Shown piece after piece: positions 37,147 through 46,056 of a DNA stretch of 64,000 nucleotides. Made by a program: the position numbers and the translations under genes. The first letter of the stretch is position 1, and every line of letters starts with the position of its first letter. The notes beneath the pieces are model-generated. The model ran no database searches. It worked only from the letters and a program-made list of their open reading frames with translations, and was not told the origin of the DNA. This DNA is from Pseudomonas marginalis (lineage in GTDB: Bacteria > Pseudomonadota > Gammaproteobacteria > Pseudomonadales > Pseudomonadaceae). The stretch lies in contig NZ_JALJWV010000001.1 in assembly GCF_024169655.1 (NCBI RefSeq), positions 2,113,001 through 2,177,000 of the forward strand, read 5' to 3'.

Positions 37147-38064
37147 TTAATAAACCTGAGGCACGATGAGTTCCGGTGGTGTCGGACTGCGGGAATAGTC
37201 CTCCTGTCTGACGCGTTGCGGCAGTTCGATCACCGGTAGCTCCACTTCTTCATAGGGCATCTGCCCGAGCAGGTGAGAGATGCAGTTGAGCCTGGCTTTC
37301 TTCTTGTCATCGGCGTGCACCACCCACCACGGCGCTTCTGCGATGTGGGTGCGTTCGAGCATGATTTCCTTGGCCTTTGTATACGCTTCCCAGCGCCGCC
37401 GAGACTCCAGGTCCATGGGGCTGAGCTTCCATTGCTTGAGCGGGTCGTGAATGCGACTGAGAAAGCGCAGATGCTGTTCCTGGTCGGAAATCGAGAACCA
37501 ATACTTGATCAGTTGGATGCCGGAGCGGGCTAGCATGCGCTCGAACTCGGGTACGGTGCGGAAGAACTCTTCGTACTGATCTTCGTCGCAAAAACCCATG
37601 ACTTGTTCGACGCCTGCGCGGTTGTACCAACTGCGGTCGAACAGCACGATTTCACCGGCTGCCGGCAGGTGTGAAACATAGCGTTGGAAGTACCATTGCG
37701 TCCGTTCACGGTCGTTGGGGGCGGGCAGGGCGGCGACGCGACAGACGCGAGGGTTGAGCCGTTGGGTAATGCGCTTGATCACACCGCCTTTGCCGGCGGC
37801 ATCGCGTCCTTCGAACAGGATGACGACTTTGGCGCCAGTCTTGACAACCCAGCTTTGCAGCTTCACCAGTTCGCCTTGCAGGCGGAACAGTTCACTGAAG
37901 TAAATCCTTCTGGCGGCCTTCTCGCTGCCTTCTTCTACCTGTTCATCAAACAGGGCGTTCAGGTCGTGCCCGTCTTCGGATAATTCCAGTTCCAGCTCTT
38001 CGTCACTGTGATCAAGCAGCTCACGGTGGATGCGCTGTATCAAGGCGTCTTCTGTGGAGAGCAT
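37147..38064 (-). CDS. ppk2: Polyphosphate kinase 2
   Basis: 305 residues. Walker A FEGRDAAGKGG (84-94) and the Walker B/lid motif FDRSWYNRAGVE are diagnostic of PPK2 enzymes, which move phosphate between polyphosphate and nucleotides. An acidic N-terminal stretch (about 20-45) precedes the kinase core, as in one-domain PPK2s. Preference for making GTP/ATP from polyphosphate is usual but cannot be read from sequence. The gene is divergent from pstS, so phosphate uptake and polyphosphate turnover share a 184-bp control region. Confidence 0.93.
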   Translation of the reverse strand: MLSTEDALIQRIHRELLDHSDEELELELSEDGHDLNALFDEQVEEGSEKAARRIYFSELFRLQGELVKLQSWVVKTGAKVVILFEGRDAAGKGGVIKRITQRLNPRVCRVAALPAPNDRERTQWYFQRYVSHLPAAGEIVLFDRSWYNRAGVEQVMGFCDEDQYEEFFRTVPEFERMLARSGIQLIKYWFSISDQEQHLRFLSRIHDPLKQWKLSPMDLESRRRWEAYTKAKEIMLERTHIAEAPWWVVHADDKKKARLNCISHLLGQMPYEEVELPVIELPQRVRQEDYSRSPTPPELIVPQVY

Positions 38065-38182
38065 GGGCGGAACTCGCGTCGTGGGGATGGCAAAGTCTTA
38101 GTCGAAATTTGTTACGAGGCAATTACAACAAAATATGTCGCTGCCTCGGCAAAAGGCGAAAAGAGTGCTGTTTGCCATTCAT

Positions 38183-38200
38183 TTTTCATAAAAACGTAAC
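38183..38200 (+). promoter_or_regulatory. Pho box candidate upstream of pstS
   Basis: TTTTCATAAAAACGTAAC matches 13 of 18 positions of the PhoB consensus CTGTCATA-AAA-CTGTCAC and sits 48 bp before the pstS start. A second, weaker half (CGTAACA on the minus strand near 38115) faces ppk2. Together they predict PhoB activation of pst, and perhaps of ppk2, under phosphate limitation. Confidence 0.55.
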
Positions 38201-38248
38201 AAGGCTGCTGCAGAGTTCGGTAGCCCGTAATCACAAGGATTTTCCTGA

Positions 38249-39277
38249 ATGAAACGTCTGATGAAGTCTGCTGCACTCGCCGTTGCGGTTTCTCTTAGTG
38301 CCACCTCGGTATTTGCTGCCGAGAATGTTCGTCTGACCGGTTCCGGCGCCAGTTTTCCTGCACCGATCTACCTCACCTGGTTCAAGGATTTCAGCAAAAA
38401 AACCGCAGATGTCACTGTGGATTATCAATCCAAGGGCAGCGGCGCGGGTGTGCAGGATTTCCTGAATAAAACCGTGGATTTCGCGGCCAGCGACTCGGCC
38501 ATGAAAGACGAAGATATCGCCAAGGTTGCCGAGGGCGTGCAGTTGCTGCCGATGACGGCAGGTGAAATCGTGCTGGCCTATAACCTGCCAGGCAATCCCA
38601 AGGGCCTGAAGCTGCCGCGCGATGTCTATTCCAACATCTTCCTGGGCAAGATCACCAAGTGGAACGATCCGCAGATTGTCGCCGCCAACCCTGGCCTGAA
38701 GCTGACCGATACGCCGATCACCGTGGTGGTGCGTGCCGACTCCAGCGGTACCACTGCGGTATTCACCAAGCACCTGTCAGCGATCAACCCGGAATTCCAG
38801 AAGGCGCTGGGTGAAGGCAACACCGTCAACTGGCCAGCCAGTGACAAATTCATCAAATCGCCCAAGAACGATGGGGTGACCGCCACGGTTCGCCAGACCC
38901 CGGGCGCTATCGGTTATATCGAATACGGCTTCGCCAAGTTGGCCAAGGTTGACTTCGCCCAGTTGCAGAACAAGGCCGGACAGTACGTTGTGCCGAACGC
39001 CGAAAGCGGTGCCGAAGCGCTGGCCGCGGTGAACATGCCGAAAAGCCTGGTGGCCTGGTTGCCGGACCCGGACGGTGCCAAGTCCTACCCGATCACTTCC
39101 TACACCTGGATGATCTTCCGTAAGGACAACGGTAACCCGGCCAAGGCCAAGGCCATGCGTGAAATGGTCGAGTACAGCCTGACCGAAGGGCAGAAAATTG
39201 CCGACTCGATGGGTTACATCCCGCTGCCACCGTCGGTTGTCGATCAGGTTCGCAAAGCGTCCGCCAACATCCAGTAA
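38249..39277 (+). CDS. pstS: Phosphate ABC transporter, periplasmic binding protein PstS
   Basis: 342 residues with a cleavable signal peptide ending near SVFAAE (about residue 24). LTGSGASFPAPIY opens the mature protein as in PstS, and SKGSGAG, the SDSAM loop and RADSSGTT supply the phosphate-binding loops. It captures periplasmic phosphate for the PstCAB pump. AAGGA precedes the ATG. First gene of pstSCAB, behind the Pho-box candidate. Confidence 0.95.
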   Translation: MKRLMKSAALAVAVSLSATSVFAAENVRLTGSGASFPAPIYLTWFKDFSKKTADVTVDYQSKGSGAGVQDFLNKTVDFAASDSAMKDEDIAKVAEGVQLLPMTAGEIVLAYNLPGNPKGLKLPRDVYSNIFLGKITKWNDPQIVAANPGLKLTDTPITVVVRADSSGTTAVFTKHLSAINPEFQKALGEGNTVNWPASDKFIKSPKNDGVTATVRQTPGAIGYIEYGFAKLAKVDFAQLQNKAGQYVVPNAESGAEALAAVNMPKSLVAWLPDPDGAKSYPITSYTWMIFRKDNGNPAKAKAMREMVEYSLTEGQKIADSMGYIPLPPSVVDQVRKASANIQ

Positions 39278-39350
39278 CGCTCATGAGGCCTCTTTCGGTG
39301 TGTGCGCTCAGCCATGCCGGAAGAGTTTCCCCCCGCTCCGGAATTAGCCA

Positions 39351-40316
39351 ATGAACACACCTTTTGTCGTACCGGTTAACCCGGATTCTGCCTGCCAGCC
39401 GCCCTCTACGAAGGATTTGCTGGTTGATCGCACCTTCCGTGCGCTTGCGCGAATAGGGGGGATTTTGATTCTGGCGTTGGTCTTCGCCTTGGTCTTCGAG
39501 GTAGGACGCAAGGCCCTTCCAGGCATGGAAAAGCACGGTTTTGACGTGATTTTCGGCAGCGTCTGGGACGTTAACCAAGGTAAGTACGGCATTCTGCCGG
39601 CTATTTGGGGCACGCTTTACAGCGCCCTGATCGCGTTGCTGATCGCAGGTTTTTTCGGCGTCAGCATGGCGATTTTCCTGACACAGGATTTCCTGCCTGC
39701 GAGATTGGCAGCCGTCTTTCGCACCATTGTCGAATTGCTCGCAGCCATCCCCAGCGTCGTCTATGGGCTGTGGGGGATTTACGTGGTGATCCCGGCGATT
39801 CGCCCGCTCACGGCGTGGTTGAACAGCGAACTGGGTTGGATTCCTTTCTTCGGCACGTCCTTGAGCGGGCCGGGCCTACTCCCTGCGGCGCTGGTATTGG
39901 CCATCATGATTTTGCCGACCATTGCCGCCGTTTCGCAGGACGCGCTTACCAGTGTACCGATGAAAACCAAGCAGGCCGCCTACGGCATGGGGACCACCCA
40001 TTGGGAAGCGATTCTCAAAGTGATGGTGCCGTCCGCTGCCACTGGCATTTTCGGCTCCTTGGTCCTCGGCCTGGGCCGTGCGCTGGGTGAAACCATGGCG
40101 CTGGCCATGCTGGTGGGTAACGCGAACAACATTTCGCTTTCTCTGTTTGCCCCTGCCAATACGCTGGCCGCCTTGTTGGCGCTGAACTTCCCCGAAGCTG
40201 GGCCTAACGAGATCGAGGTGTTGATGTACGCCGCACTGGTGCTGATGTTCATCACACTGGTGGTGAACATCCTCGGCTCCATGATCATGCTTTACGCCCA
40301 GCGGGGTACCAAATGA
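39351..40316 (+). CDS. pstC: Phosphate ABC transporter permease PstC
   Basis: 321 residues with about six membrane segments. PSVVYGLWGIYVV and the EAA-type loop around AAYGMGTTHWEAILKVMVPS followed by GLGRALGETMA are typical of PstC. It pairs with PstA to form the inner-membrane channel. The stop overlaps the pstA start in ATGA, so the two are translationally coupled. Confidence 0.94.
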   Translation: MNTPFVVPVNPDSACQPPSTKDLLVDRTFRALARIGGILILALVFALVFEVGRKALPGMEKHGFDVIFGSVWDVNQGKYGILPAIWGTLYSALIALLIAGFFGVSMAIFLTQDFLPARLAAVFRTIVELLAAIPSVVYGLWGIYVVIPAIRPLTAWLNSELGWIPFFGTSLSGPGLLPAALVLAIMILPTIAAVSQDALTSVPMKTKQAAYGMGTTHWEAILKVMVPSAATGIFGSLVLGLGRALGETMALAMLVGNANNISLSLFAPANTLAALLALNFPEAGPNEIEVLMYAALVLMFITLVVNILGSMIMLYAQRGTK

Positions 40317-41230
40317 TGACTGACCTCACTTCTCCTGCAAGCAGTTTGAGCTCGCCGGTGGGCGTCTTGCCCAGCCTGCAGCGCAAGTTCGAAGGCCGCG
40401 CCCTGCGCAGTCTGGTGTTGACCACGCTGGTCTGGGCTGGCGCGCTGCTGGCCAGCGTGCCGCTGATTTCCGTGCTCTATATGCTGATCACTCGCGGCGG
40501 GGCGCGCCTGAGCCTGGAGGTATTCACCGAGTTGCCGCCTACCGGTTTCGAGACGGGTGGCGGTTTTGGCAACGCGATGGCAGGCACCTTCGTGATGGTC
40601 GGTATTGCGGCTGCGATCGCGGTACCGGTCGGCATCATGGCCGCCATCTTCCTGGCGGAACTTGGCCCCGACAGCAAGATGGCAAGCGCCGCGCGTTTTG
40701 CCGCCAAGATGCTCACGGGCCTGCCTTCCATTCTGGCCGGGGTGTTTGCCTACGCCCTGGTGGTCATGACCACCGGTACCTACTCGGCACCGGCCGGTGG
40801 CGTGGCATTGGCGGTACTGATGCTACCCATTGTCGTGCTGACGGCTGAAGAGTCGATGCGGATGGTGCCTAAGATCATGAAGGACGCGGCCTACGGCATG
40901 GGCTGCACCCGCTCGCAGGTTATCTGGAAAATCATCTTGCCTACCGGCATGCCGGCGATCCTTACGGGCGTGATGTTGGCTGTGGCACGTGCCGCTGGCG
41001 AAACCGCACCGTTGTTGTTTACTGCGCTGTTCAGCAACTACTGGATCTACCACGACGGCAGCCTGGCGGTGATGAATCCGACAGCATCGCTTGCCGTACT
41101 GATTTACAACTTCTCTGGCATGCCCTTCGACAACCAACTCGAACTCGCGTGGGCGGCTTCGCTGGTGCTGGTAATGATCGTGCTGGTCGTGAACGTTGTC
41201 AGCCGTATTTTCGGCAAGCCCAAGTACTGA
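40313..41230 (+). CDS. pstA: Phosphate ABC transporter permease PstA
   Basis: 305 residues with several membrane segments. GLPSILAGVFAY, DAAYGMGCTRSQVIWKIILP and VARAAGETAPLLFT match the PstA permease pattern. Second channel subunit; coupled to pstC by a 4-bp overlap and 19 bp before pstB. Confidence 0.94.
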   Translation: MMTDLTSPASSLSSPVGVLPSLQRKFEGRALRSLVLTTLVWAGALLASVPLISVLYMLITRGGARLSLEVFTELPPTGFETGGGFGNAMAGTFVMVGIAAAIAVPVGIMAAIFLAELGPDSKMASAARFAAKMLTGLPSILAGVFAYALVVMTTGTYSAPAGGVALAVLMLPIVVLTAEESMRMVPKIMKDAAYGMGCTRSQVIWKIILPTGMPAILTGVMLAVARAAGETAPLLFTALFSNYWIYHDGSLAVMNPTASLAVLIYNFSGMPFDNQLELAWAASLVLVMIVLVVNVVSRIFGKPKY

Positions 41231-41249
41231 AAACGGGAGCATCTGAATT

Positions 41250-42068
41250 TTGAACGTATCAACTGCGCAAATAGCCGCTCCGTTTGTCACGCAGACACCT
41301 GTGGTCATGGACTGCAAGCTTGACAAGATTTTCTATGGCAACTTCATGGCTGTACGTGACAGCCACGTGCCAATTGAAAAGAACAAAATCACCGGGTTTA
41401 TCGGTCCTTCCGGCTGCGGAAAAAGTACCGTGTTGCGTAGCCTCAATCGCATGAATGATCTGGTCAAGGGCTTTCGTTTTGAGGGGCATGTGCATTTCCT
41501 TGGGCAGGACGTTTATGGGAAGGGCGTCGATCCCGTGGTCGTGCGCCGCTATATCGGCATGGTGTTTCAACAGCCCAACCCGTTCTCGATGAGCATCTTC
41601 GACAACGTTGCTTTTGGTCTGCGTCTCAATCGCTACAAGGGCGACCTGGGCGACCGCGTAAAGCACGCCCTGCAAGGTGCTGCGTTGTGGGATGAGGTCA
41701 AGGACAAGCTCAAGGTCAGCGGCCTGTCCCTCTCGGGCGGTCAGCAGCAACGGCTGTGCATCGCCCGGGCCATTGCGACCGAGCCGGAAGTGCTGTTGCT
41801 GGATGAGCCGTGTTCGGCACTCGACCCGATCGCTACCCGTCGGGTCGAGGAGTTGATGGTCGAGTTGAAGAAGGACTACACCATCGCCCTGGTTACCCAC
41901 AACATGCAACAGGCCATCCGTGTGGCTGACACGACAGCCTTCTTCTCGGTGGATATCTCCCAGGGCACGCGCACGGGTTATCTGGTGGAGATGGGTTCCA
42001 CTGCGCAGATTTTCGAAAACCCGAGAGAACAGATGACTGGCGATTACATCAGCGGCAAATTCAGCTAG
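41250..42068 (+). CDS. pstB: Phosphate ABC transporter ATPase PstB
   Basis: 272 residues from TTG 41250, which has GGGAG upstream; an internal ATG at 41307 would remove 19 residues. Walker [10 protein letters not shown], the PstB-typical [17 protein letters not shown], signature LSGGQQQR, Walker B VLLLDEP and switch His in LVTHNM are present. It energises phosphate import. phoU, which usually follows pstB and restrains PhoR signalling, is absent here. This may be a second, specialised pst copy, with phoU elsewhere. Confidence 0.94.
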   Translation: MNVSTAQIAAPFVTQTPVVMDCKLDKIFYGNFMAVRDSHVPIEKNKITGFIGPSGCGKSTVLRSLNRMNDLVKGFRFEGHVHFLGQDVYGKGVDPVVVRRYIGMVFQQPNPFSMSIFDNVAFGLRLNRYKGDLGDRVKHALQGAALWDEVKDKLKVSGLSLSGGQQQRLCIARAIATEPEVLLLDEPCSALDPIATRRVEELMVELKKDYTIALVTHNMQQAIRVADTTAFFSVDISQGTRTGYLVEMGSTAQIFENPREQMTGDYISGKFS

Positions 42069-42172
42069 GCAACACACGCCCGATCAAGACCGCATGCCGC
42101 CAACGCTGATAAAACGGCCTTGGCCGGCCCCGGTTGTTTTGCTTTGTTATCTACTGTTTCTCAGGAACGCCA

Positions 42173-42874
42173 ATGTCTGCAATGCGTCGTCTTGATTTAC
42201 CCGCGATTGAACGCGCACTGCGTAAGGTGCAGGGCCGCTTTGCCGAGCTCAGCCGGCACTTTACCGAGCAGCGCGATCCCTTGACCGACGAGGTGTTGCA
42301 GAATGTGCTTGAAGGCTATGCGCTGATTGATGACTATGTCGCGCGGGGCGTCGATCTGTTCAACCTTCAGCAACTGAACCTGATGCTGGAGATCAATGCC
42401 ACCGTTCTGTGTGGCCGAGACCCGGCACGCCGGTTGGAATACGCTGAGCACTTGGCAGCTACCGAGGAACACTTCTTCAACAATGTTGAGGGGGGAATAA
42501 AGGACTTGTACAACTGGTATTGCGCCTATCGCAGCGAGTCGGTGTGGAAGCGCGCGGCCGGTGTGTATGTCCGCATCCTCAGCAAGCCGCAATTGTTCAT
42601 TGAAGGTAACAACCGCAGCGGGTCGCTTATAGTCAGTTATTTGCTCATGCGTGCAGGCTTGCCACCCTTCGTGCTGACCCTGGAAAACGCCGAGGGCTAC
42701 TTCAACCCCTCATCGGTGATACGCAACTCTGCCAAGCATGGTGTAAAGGCCTTGTACGAATTGCCCAAGATCAAGAAAAAATATGCAGCCTTCCTGGAAG
42801 AACAAGCACCTGATCCAGAGGCGTTTTTTCTGAGCAAGACGCCATTGCCCGTCTCCCAGGGGGACCACGGATGA
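42173..42874 (+). CDS. Fic-like protein with degenerate active-site motif
   Basis: 233 residues from ATG 42173 (AGGAACG upstream); a TTG at 42134 is rejected. All-helical, and near residue 145 carries LFIEGNNRSG, which aligns with the Fic motif HPFx(D/E)GNGRxxR. The catalytic His position reads Gln (PQLF), the second Gly is Asn and the last Arg is Ser. Fic proteins usually transfer AMP or related groups to proteins. Without the His this one is unlikely to do so by the standard mechanism and may be a pseudo-enzyme or have changed chemistry. It follows pstB by 104 bp and overlaps the next gene by 4 bp, so it works with that HAD protein, perhaps under phosphate control. Confidence 0.7.
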   Translation: MSAMRRLDLPAIERALRKVQGRFAELSRHFTEQRDPLTDEVLQNVLEGYALIDDYVARGVDLFNLQQLNLMLEINATVLCGRDPARRLEYAEHLAATEEHFFNNVEGGIKDLYNWYCAYRSESVWKRAAGVYVRILSKPQLFIEGNNRSGSLIVSYLLMRAGLPPFVLTLENAEGYFNPSSVIRNSAKHGVKALYELPKIKKKYAAFLEEQAPDPEAFFLSKTPLPVSQGDHG

Positions 42875-43461
42875 GCCGGTATCCAATCCTGGCGACATGT
42901 CGTGTTTTTAGCGCGCGGGCGTGGCGGGCCACCAAGACTTGTCTGCCGATACCACTCACCAGGCGCCAGCGCATCCGTATTTCGTTTGATATCGATGACA
43001 CCTTGGCTTGTCAACTCCACCACTGTGCCGTTGAACACAGCCGCCTGCCTGCCTGTGTCCACCGCTGGCTGGGTGAGCCGTTGCGCATGGGCACACGCTC
43101 CCTGACCCGCGAGCTACGGCGCCAGGGCTGCAGTATCTGGGTATACACCTCGTCTGGCCGGGCGCCGTCCTACATCAGGCGCTGGTTGTTGTTGTACGGC
43201 ATCCGCGTCGACGGCGTGGTCAACAGCGTGCTGCACAGCCGCGCCTTGACCGCGCATGGACTGTTGAACTCGCCCTCGAAATTTCCGCCAGCATTTGATA
43301 TCGACTTGCATGTCGATGATTCCGAGGGCGTGCGGCTTGAAGGGCATGATCACGGCTTTCGTGTTGTTGTCGTGAAGCCAGAGGATGAGAGCTGGGCGCT
43401 GCGGGTCCTAGATGCCGTCGCTGAAGTGCAGGCGCAACTGGCCTGGCAGCGACCGCAATAA
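42871..43461 (+). CDS. HAD-like phosphatase coupled to the Fic-like gene
   Basis: 196 residues, start overlapping the upstream stop (ATGA). HAD motif I FDIDDTL (residues 39-45) holds both catalytic Asp; motif II is VYTSSGR; a candidate motif III Lys is in PSKFPP; motif IV is VDDSEG. A basic N-terminal stretch of about 35 residues precedes the core. These enzymes remove phosphate through a phospho-aspartate intermediate. The substrate is unknown. Coupling to a Fic-like protein suggests the pair adds and removes, or senses, a phosphate-containing group. Confidence 0.75.
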   Translation: MSRYPILATCRVFSARAWRATKTCLPIPLTRRQRIRISFDIDDTLACQLHHCAVEHSRLPACVHRWLGEPLRMGTRSLTRELRRQGCSIWVYTSSGRAPSYIRRWLLLYGIRVDGVVNSVLHSRALTAHGLLNSPSKFPPAFDIDLHVDDSEGVRLEGHDHGFRVVVVKPEDESWALRVLDAVAEVQAQLAWQRPQ

Positions 43462-43777
43462 ACGCCAACCCGCTCGCATCACGTCGCCGGCATTTTGATA
43501 ACGACCGAACTGAGCCAGGTTCTGGATAGCCTGTTCCTGGTCAGGGGGCATAACATTTCGCGTCGACATGATTGGCTCGAGCCTTGGGCAATCATGTTCT
43601 TTCGAGCATTGGCAGATCCTGCCGTTGTGCCCGCCAGCACACCGTTGGGATTGGTATTCGACGAACTGCGCATTGGCGTGGGTGTTGCGCCGTCAGCCTG
43701 GCCAAGCTGTGTTTTATGTGTGCGGCGTTCTCGCCAATCGAGTGACGCGAGTTACGCACTGAACAAACCTTGGGCAG
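43462..43777. other. Intergenic region without recognised genes
   Basis: Short frames exist on both strands (from 43495 on plus, from 43673 on minus), but neither has a good ribosome site or family features. The Fic/HAD transcript and the convergent VOC gene must both end here. No clear terminator hairpin was seen. Confidence 0.5.
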
Positions 43778-44233
43778 TTATTTCTGGTGATCACTTCTTC
43801 GTGATTTGCCGAGCAAGCGCCGCTTTTGTTTTTCCAGGAAAAACATCACCTCGAGCTTCAGATCATCGGGGTCGAGGAAATAGACCGCATAGTAGCCCTC
43901 GCCATAATCCGGATAGTCAGCGGGTGCGTCGACAATCGTAACCGCCTGATCCAGCAGGAACGCGTAGAGCGCATCGACGTCCTCACGCGCGCCCAGCTCG
44001 AACGCATAGTGGTGATAGCCCACATCGCCGGTCCGGTGCTTATGTTTGCGACCCTGGGCATCGGCTTCGGTGATCCAGAACAGGGTTTCGCCGTTGGTCC
44101 AGCCAATAACCCGGTCGAACTCCCACTCGATGGTGAATCCCAGGAAACCGAGTACCTGATCATAGAACGCCCTGGAGCGTTCCAGATCACTGACACGAAT
44201 GGCCAAGTGATCGATCCCGATGACGTTCACCAT
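43778..44233 (-). CDS. VOC superfamily (glyoxalase/dioxygenase-fold) protein
   Basis: 151 residues with GGAGA before the ATG. One VOC module: IDHLAIRVSDLERSRAFYDQ at the start, a central YHHYAFE and a late LKLEVMFF. These give the His, His, Glu set expected for a metal site. The family spans glyoxalases, epimerases and resistance proteins, and the exact reaction cannot be given. It follows the aldehyde dehydrogenase on the same strand with a 56-bp gap, so they may be cotranscribed. Confidence 0.75.
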   Translation of the reverse strand: MVNVIGIDHLAIRVSDLERSRAFYDQVLGFLGFTIEWEFDRVIGWTNGETLFWITEADAQGRKHKHRTGDVGYHHYAFELGAREDVDALYAFLLDQAVTIVDAPADYPDYGEGYYAVYFLDPDDLKLEVMFFLEKQKRRLLGKSRRSDHQK

Positions 44234-44289
44234 GTCAGGTCTCCTCGATTTCGGTTTCGGTTTCTAGGGACAAAGAGCGCTGTTGAAAC

Positions 44290-45681
44290 TCAGAACGGTG
44301 CGTCGATATCGACCACGACAATCAGCTTGTGGTTGACGAACTCCTTGAGCCCGAGACCGATCAGCTCGCGGCCGTACCCCGAGCGGCGCACGCCACCGAA
44401 AGGCAGATCGGCTTCGACCTTGGTCGGGTGGTTGACGAACACCATCCCCGTGGAGATTTTCTTCGCGACTTCTGCGCCATGCGCCGTATCCCGGGTGAAC
44501 ACCGAGCCGCCGAGGCCGAACGGCGAGTCGTTGGCGATGCGTACTGCATCGTCTTCATCCTTGGCGCGGAACACCATGGACACCGGGCCAAAGAACTCCC
44601 AGTAACGAGCGGGGTTGTCCTCGGCGACATCGGTCAGGATCGTCGGCTGCACGAATGCCCCATCGACAGGCACGGGTGGCCCGACTTCTTCGGCCTTGGC
44701 GCCGAGCTTCACCGCGTCGAGGATCTTTTGCTTGACCTCATTGGCGGCGCTTTGCGAGGAGAGCGGCGCCAGGGTCGTCTTCGCATCGAAGGGATCGCCG
44801 GCGACCAATTCCGCGACGCCCTTGCGATAGAGCGCGAGGAAGTCGTCATAGACCGCATCGACCACGATCATGCGCTTGGAGGACACACAGACCTGTCCGG
44901 CATTCCAATGCCGGCCGAACACCGCCCATTGGCTGGTTTTCGCCAGGTCCGCGTCAGCCAGCACGACGAAGGCGTCGGCGCCGCCGAGTTCCAGGGTGGA
45001 CTTTTTCAGCGCTTTGCCCGCTTGTGACGCCACCACCGCGCCGGCGCCTTCCGAGCCGGTCAAGGCGACGCCCTGCACGCGGGCATCGTTGATGATCAGC
45101 TCGATCTGCGAACGCGTGGCGTACAGATTACGGAAGGCGCCATCAGGCAAACCGGCATCCTTCATCAACTTTTGAAAGCGCGCCGCGCTTTGCGGCACAT
45201 TCGCCGCGTGTTTCAGCAGCACGGTATTCCCGGCAGAAAGCTGCGGCGCCAGAATGCGGGCGATCTGGTAATAAGGGAAATTCCACGGCTCAATCGCCAG
45301 CAGTACGCCGAGCGGTTCGCACACGAGCACAGCCTCACCCTCGGCAGGGTCGAGAACCGGGAGTTTCTCCGGTTTGAGCAGGGTTTCGGCATTGCGCACG
45401 TAGTATTCGAAGATTTTTGCCGACAGCTCGACCTCAGCTTTCGCCTCTGCAAACAGCTTGCCCATCTCCAGCGTCAGTACCTTGGCAAAGGCGTCGCTGT
45501 CCTTGCGCAGGATATCGGCGGCATTCTGCAGGATGCGTGCGCGCTCGGCGAAAGGCGTGTCCTTCCAGGCCAGGAAGGCCTCATGGGCCTTGGCGATGGC
45601 TGCGGTGACCTCTGCATCGGTCGCATCGGGAAAGGTCTGCAGTGTCTCGCCGGTATAGGGATTGATCGTTGCATATGCCAT
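44290..45681 (-). CDS. Succinate-semialdehyde dehydrogenase-like aldehyde dehydrogenase
   Basis: 463 residues. Catalytic Cys265 in GQVCVSSKR, the active-site Glu in LELGG, and the Rossmann segment EPWNFPYYQ. The short N-terminus (AYATINPYTGE) and LPFGGVRRSGYGRELIGLG near the end are typical of the Sad/GabD-like NAD(P)-dependent branch. It oxidises an aldehyde, probably a semialdehyde, to the acid. GGAG lies nine bases before the ATG. It is divergent from the alcohol dehydrogenase at 46057; the two could process an alcohol through an aldehyde to an acid. Confidence 0.85.
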   Translation of the reverse strand: MAYATINPYTGETLQTFPDATDAEVTAAIAKAHEAFLAWKDTPFAERARILQNAADILRKDSDAFAKVLTLEMGKLFAEAKAEVELSAKIFEYYVRNAETLLKPEKLPVLDPAEGEAVLVCEPLGVLLAIEPWNFPYYQIARILAPQLSAGNTVLLKHAANVPQSAARFQKLMKDAGLPDGAFRNLYATRSQIELIINDARVQGVALTGSEGAGAVVASQAGKALKKSTLELGGADAFVVLADADLAKTSQWAVFGRHWNAGQVCVSSKRMIVVDAVYDDFLALYRKGVAELVAGDPFDAKTTLAPLSSQSAANEVKQKILDAVKLGAKAEEVGPPVPVDGAFVQPTILTDVAEDNPARYWEFFGPVSMVFRAKDEDDAVRIANDSPFGLGGSVFTRDTAHGAEVAKKISTGMVFVNHPTKVEADLPFGGVRRSGYGRELIGLGLKEFVNHKLIVVVDIDAPF

Positions 45682-46056
45682 GTAAAAGCTACTCCAGAAC
45701 CGTTTCGACTAATGGGCCAACCCGCCGCTGAGTGCATGTGCCGGGACTGATGAAGGTACACGAGGAACGGGTTTCAAGCATGGAGCGAAAGGTCGCATGT
45801 CCATAGACACACGACATGCAGGGGAATTCACTTGACTTCAAGGGCTGCGACGACCATCACTAAAAGATGCGTGTCGCTCTGCCGATCCGCGTCGCCAGTT
45901 GTCCGCCGTCAGCGGTGGCGAGCATTGCGCCAGACCTCGGACTGCTTGAGCGGTTGGGGTTTCGGATGACGCTTATGGCGATTGGCTGCTGTCATCCTTT
46001 GTCACTTGTTGGACCTACTGCAACGCAAGCTCACTCACGGATACAAGGAGATAAGT
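45682..46056. promoter_or_regulatory. Divergent control region between aldehyde and alcohol dehydrogenase genes
   Basis: 375 bp with no credible gene. A TTGACT hexamer at 45832-45837 could be a -35 element for the plus strand, but no good -10 follows at the right distance. AAGGAG at 46045-46050 is the ribosome site of the alcohol dehydrogenase. Confidence 0.4.

Noticed and set aside
36628..37239. 203-codon plus-strand frame
   Set aside because: It overlaps the better supported 70-residue gene in another phase and runs into ppk2; low-complexity Arg-rich product.
41259..42077. 272-codon minus-strand frame opposite pstB
   Set aside because: Mirror of a clear pstB with all ABC motifs; nothing supports an antisense gene.
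42105..42145. Possible terminator after pstB
   Set aside because: GC-rich palindromic bits (GGCC repeats) exist, but no single convincing stem with a T-run could be drawn.
43495..43941. 148-codon plus-strand frame
   Set aside because: It enters the VOC gene on the opposite strand, has no ribosome site and no recognised domain.
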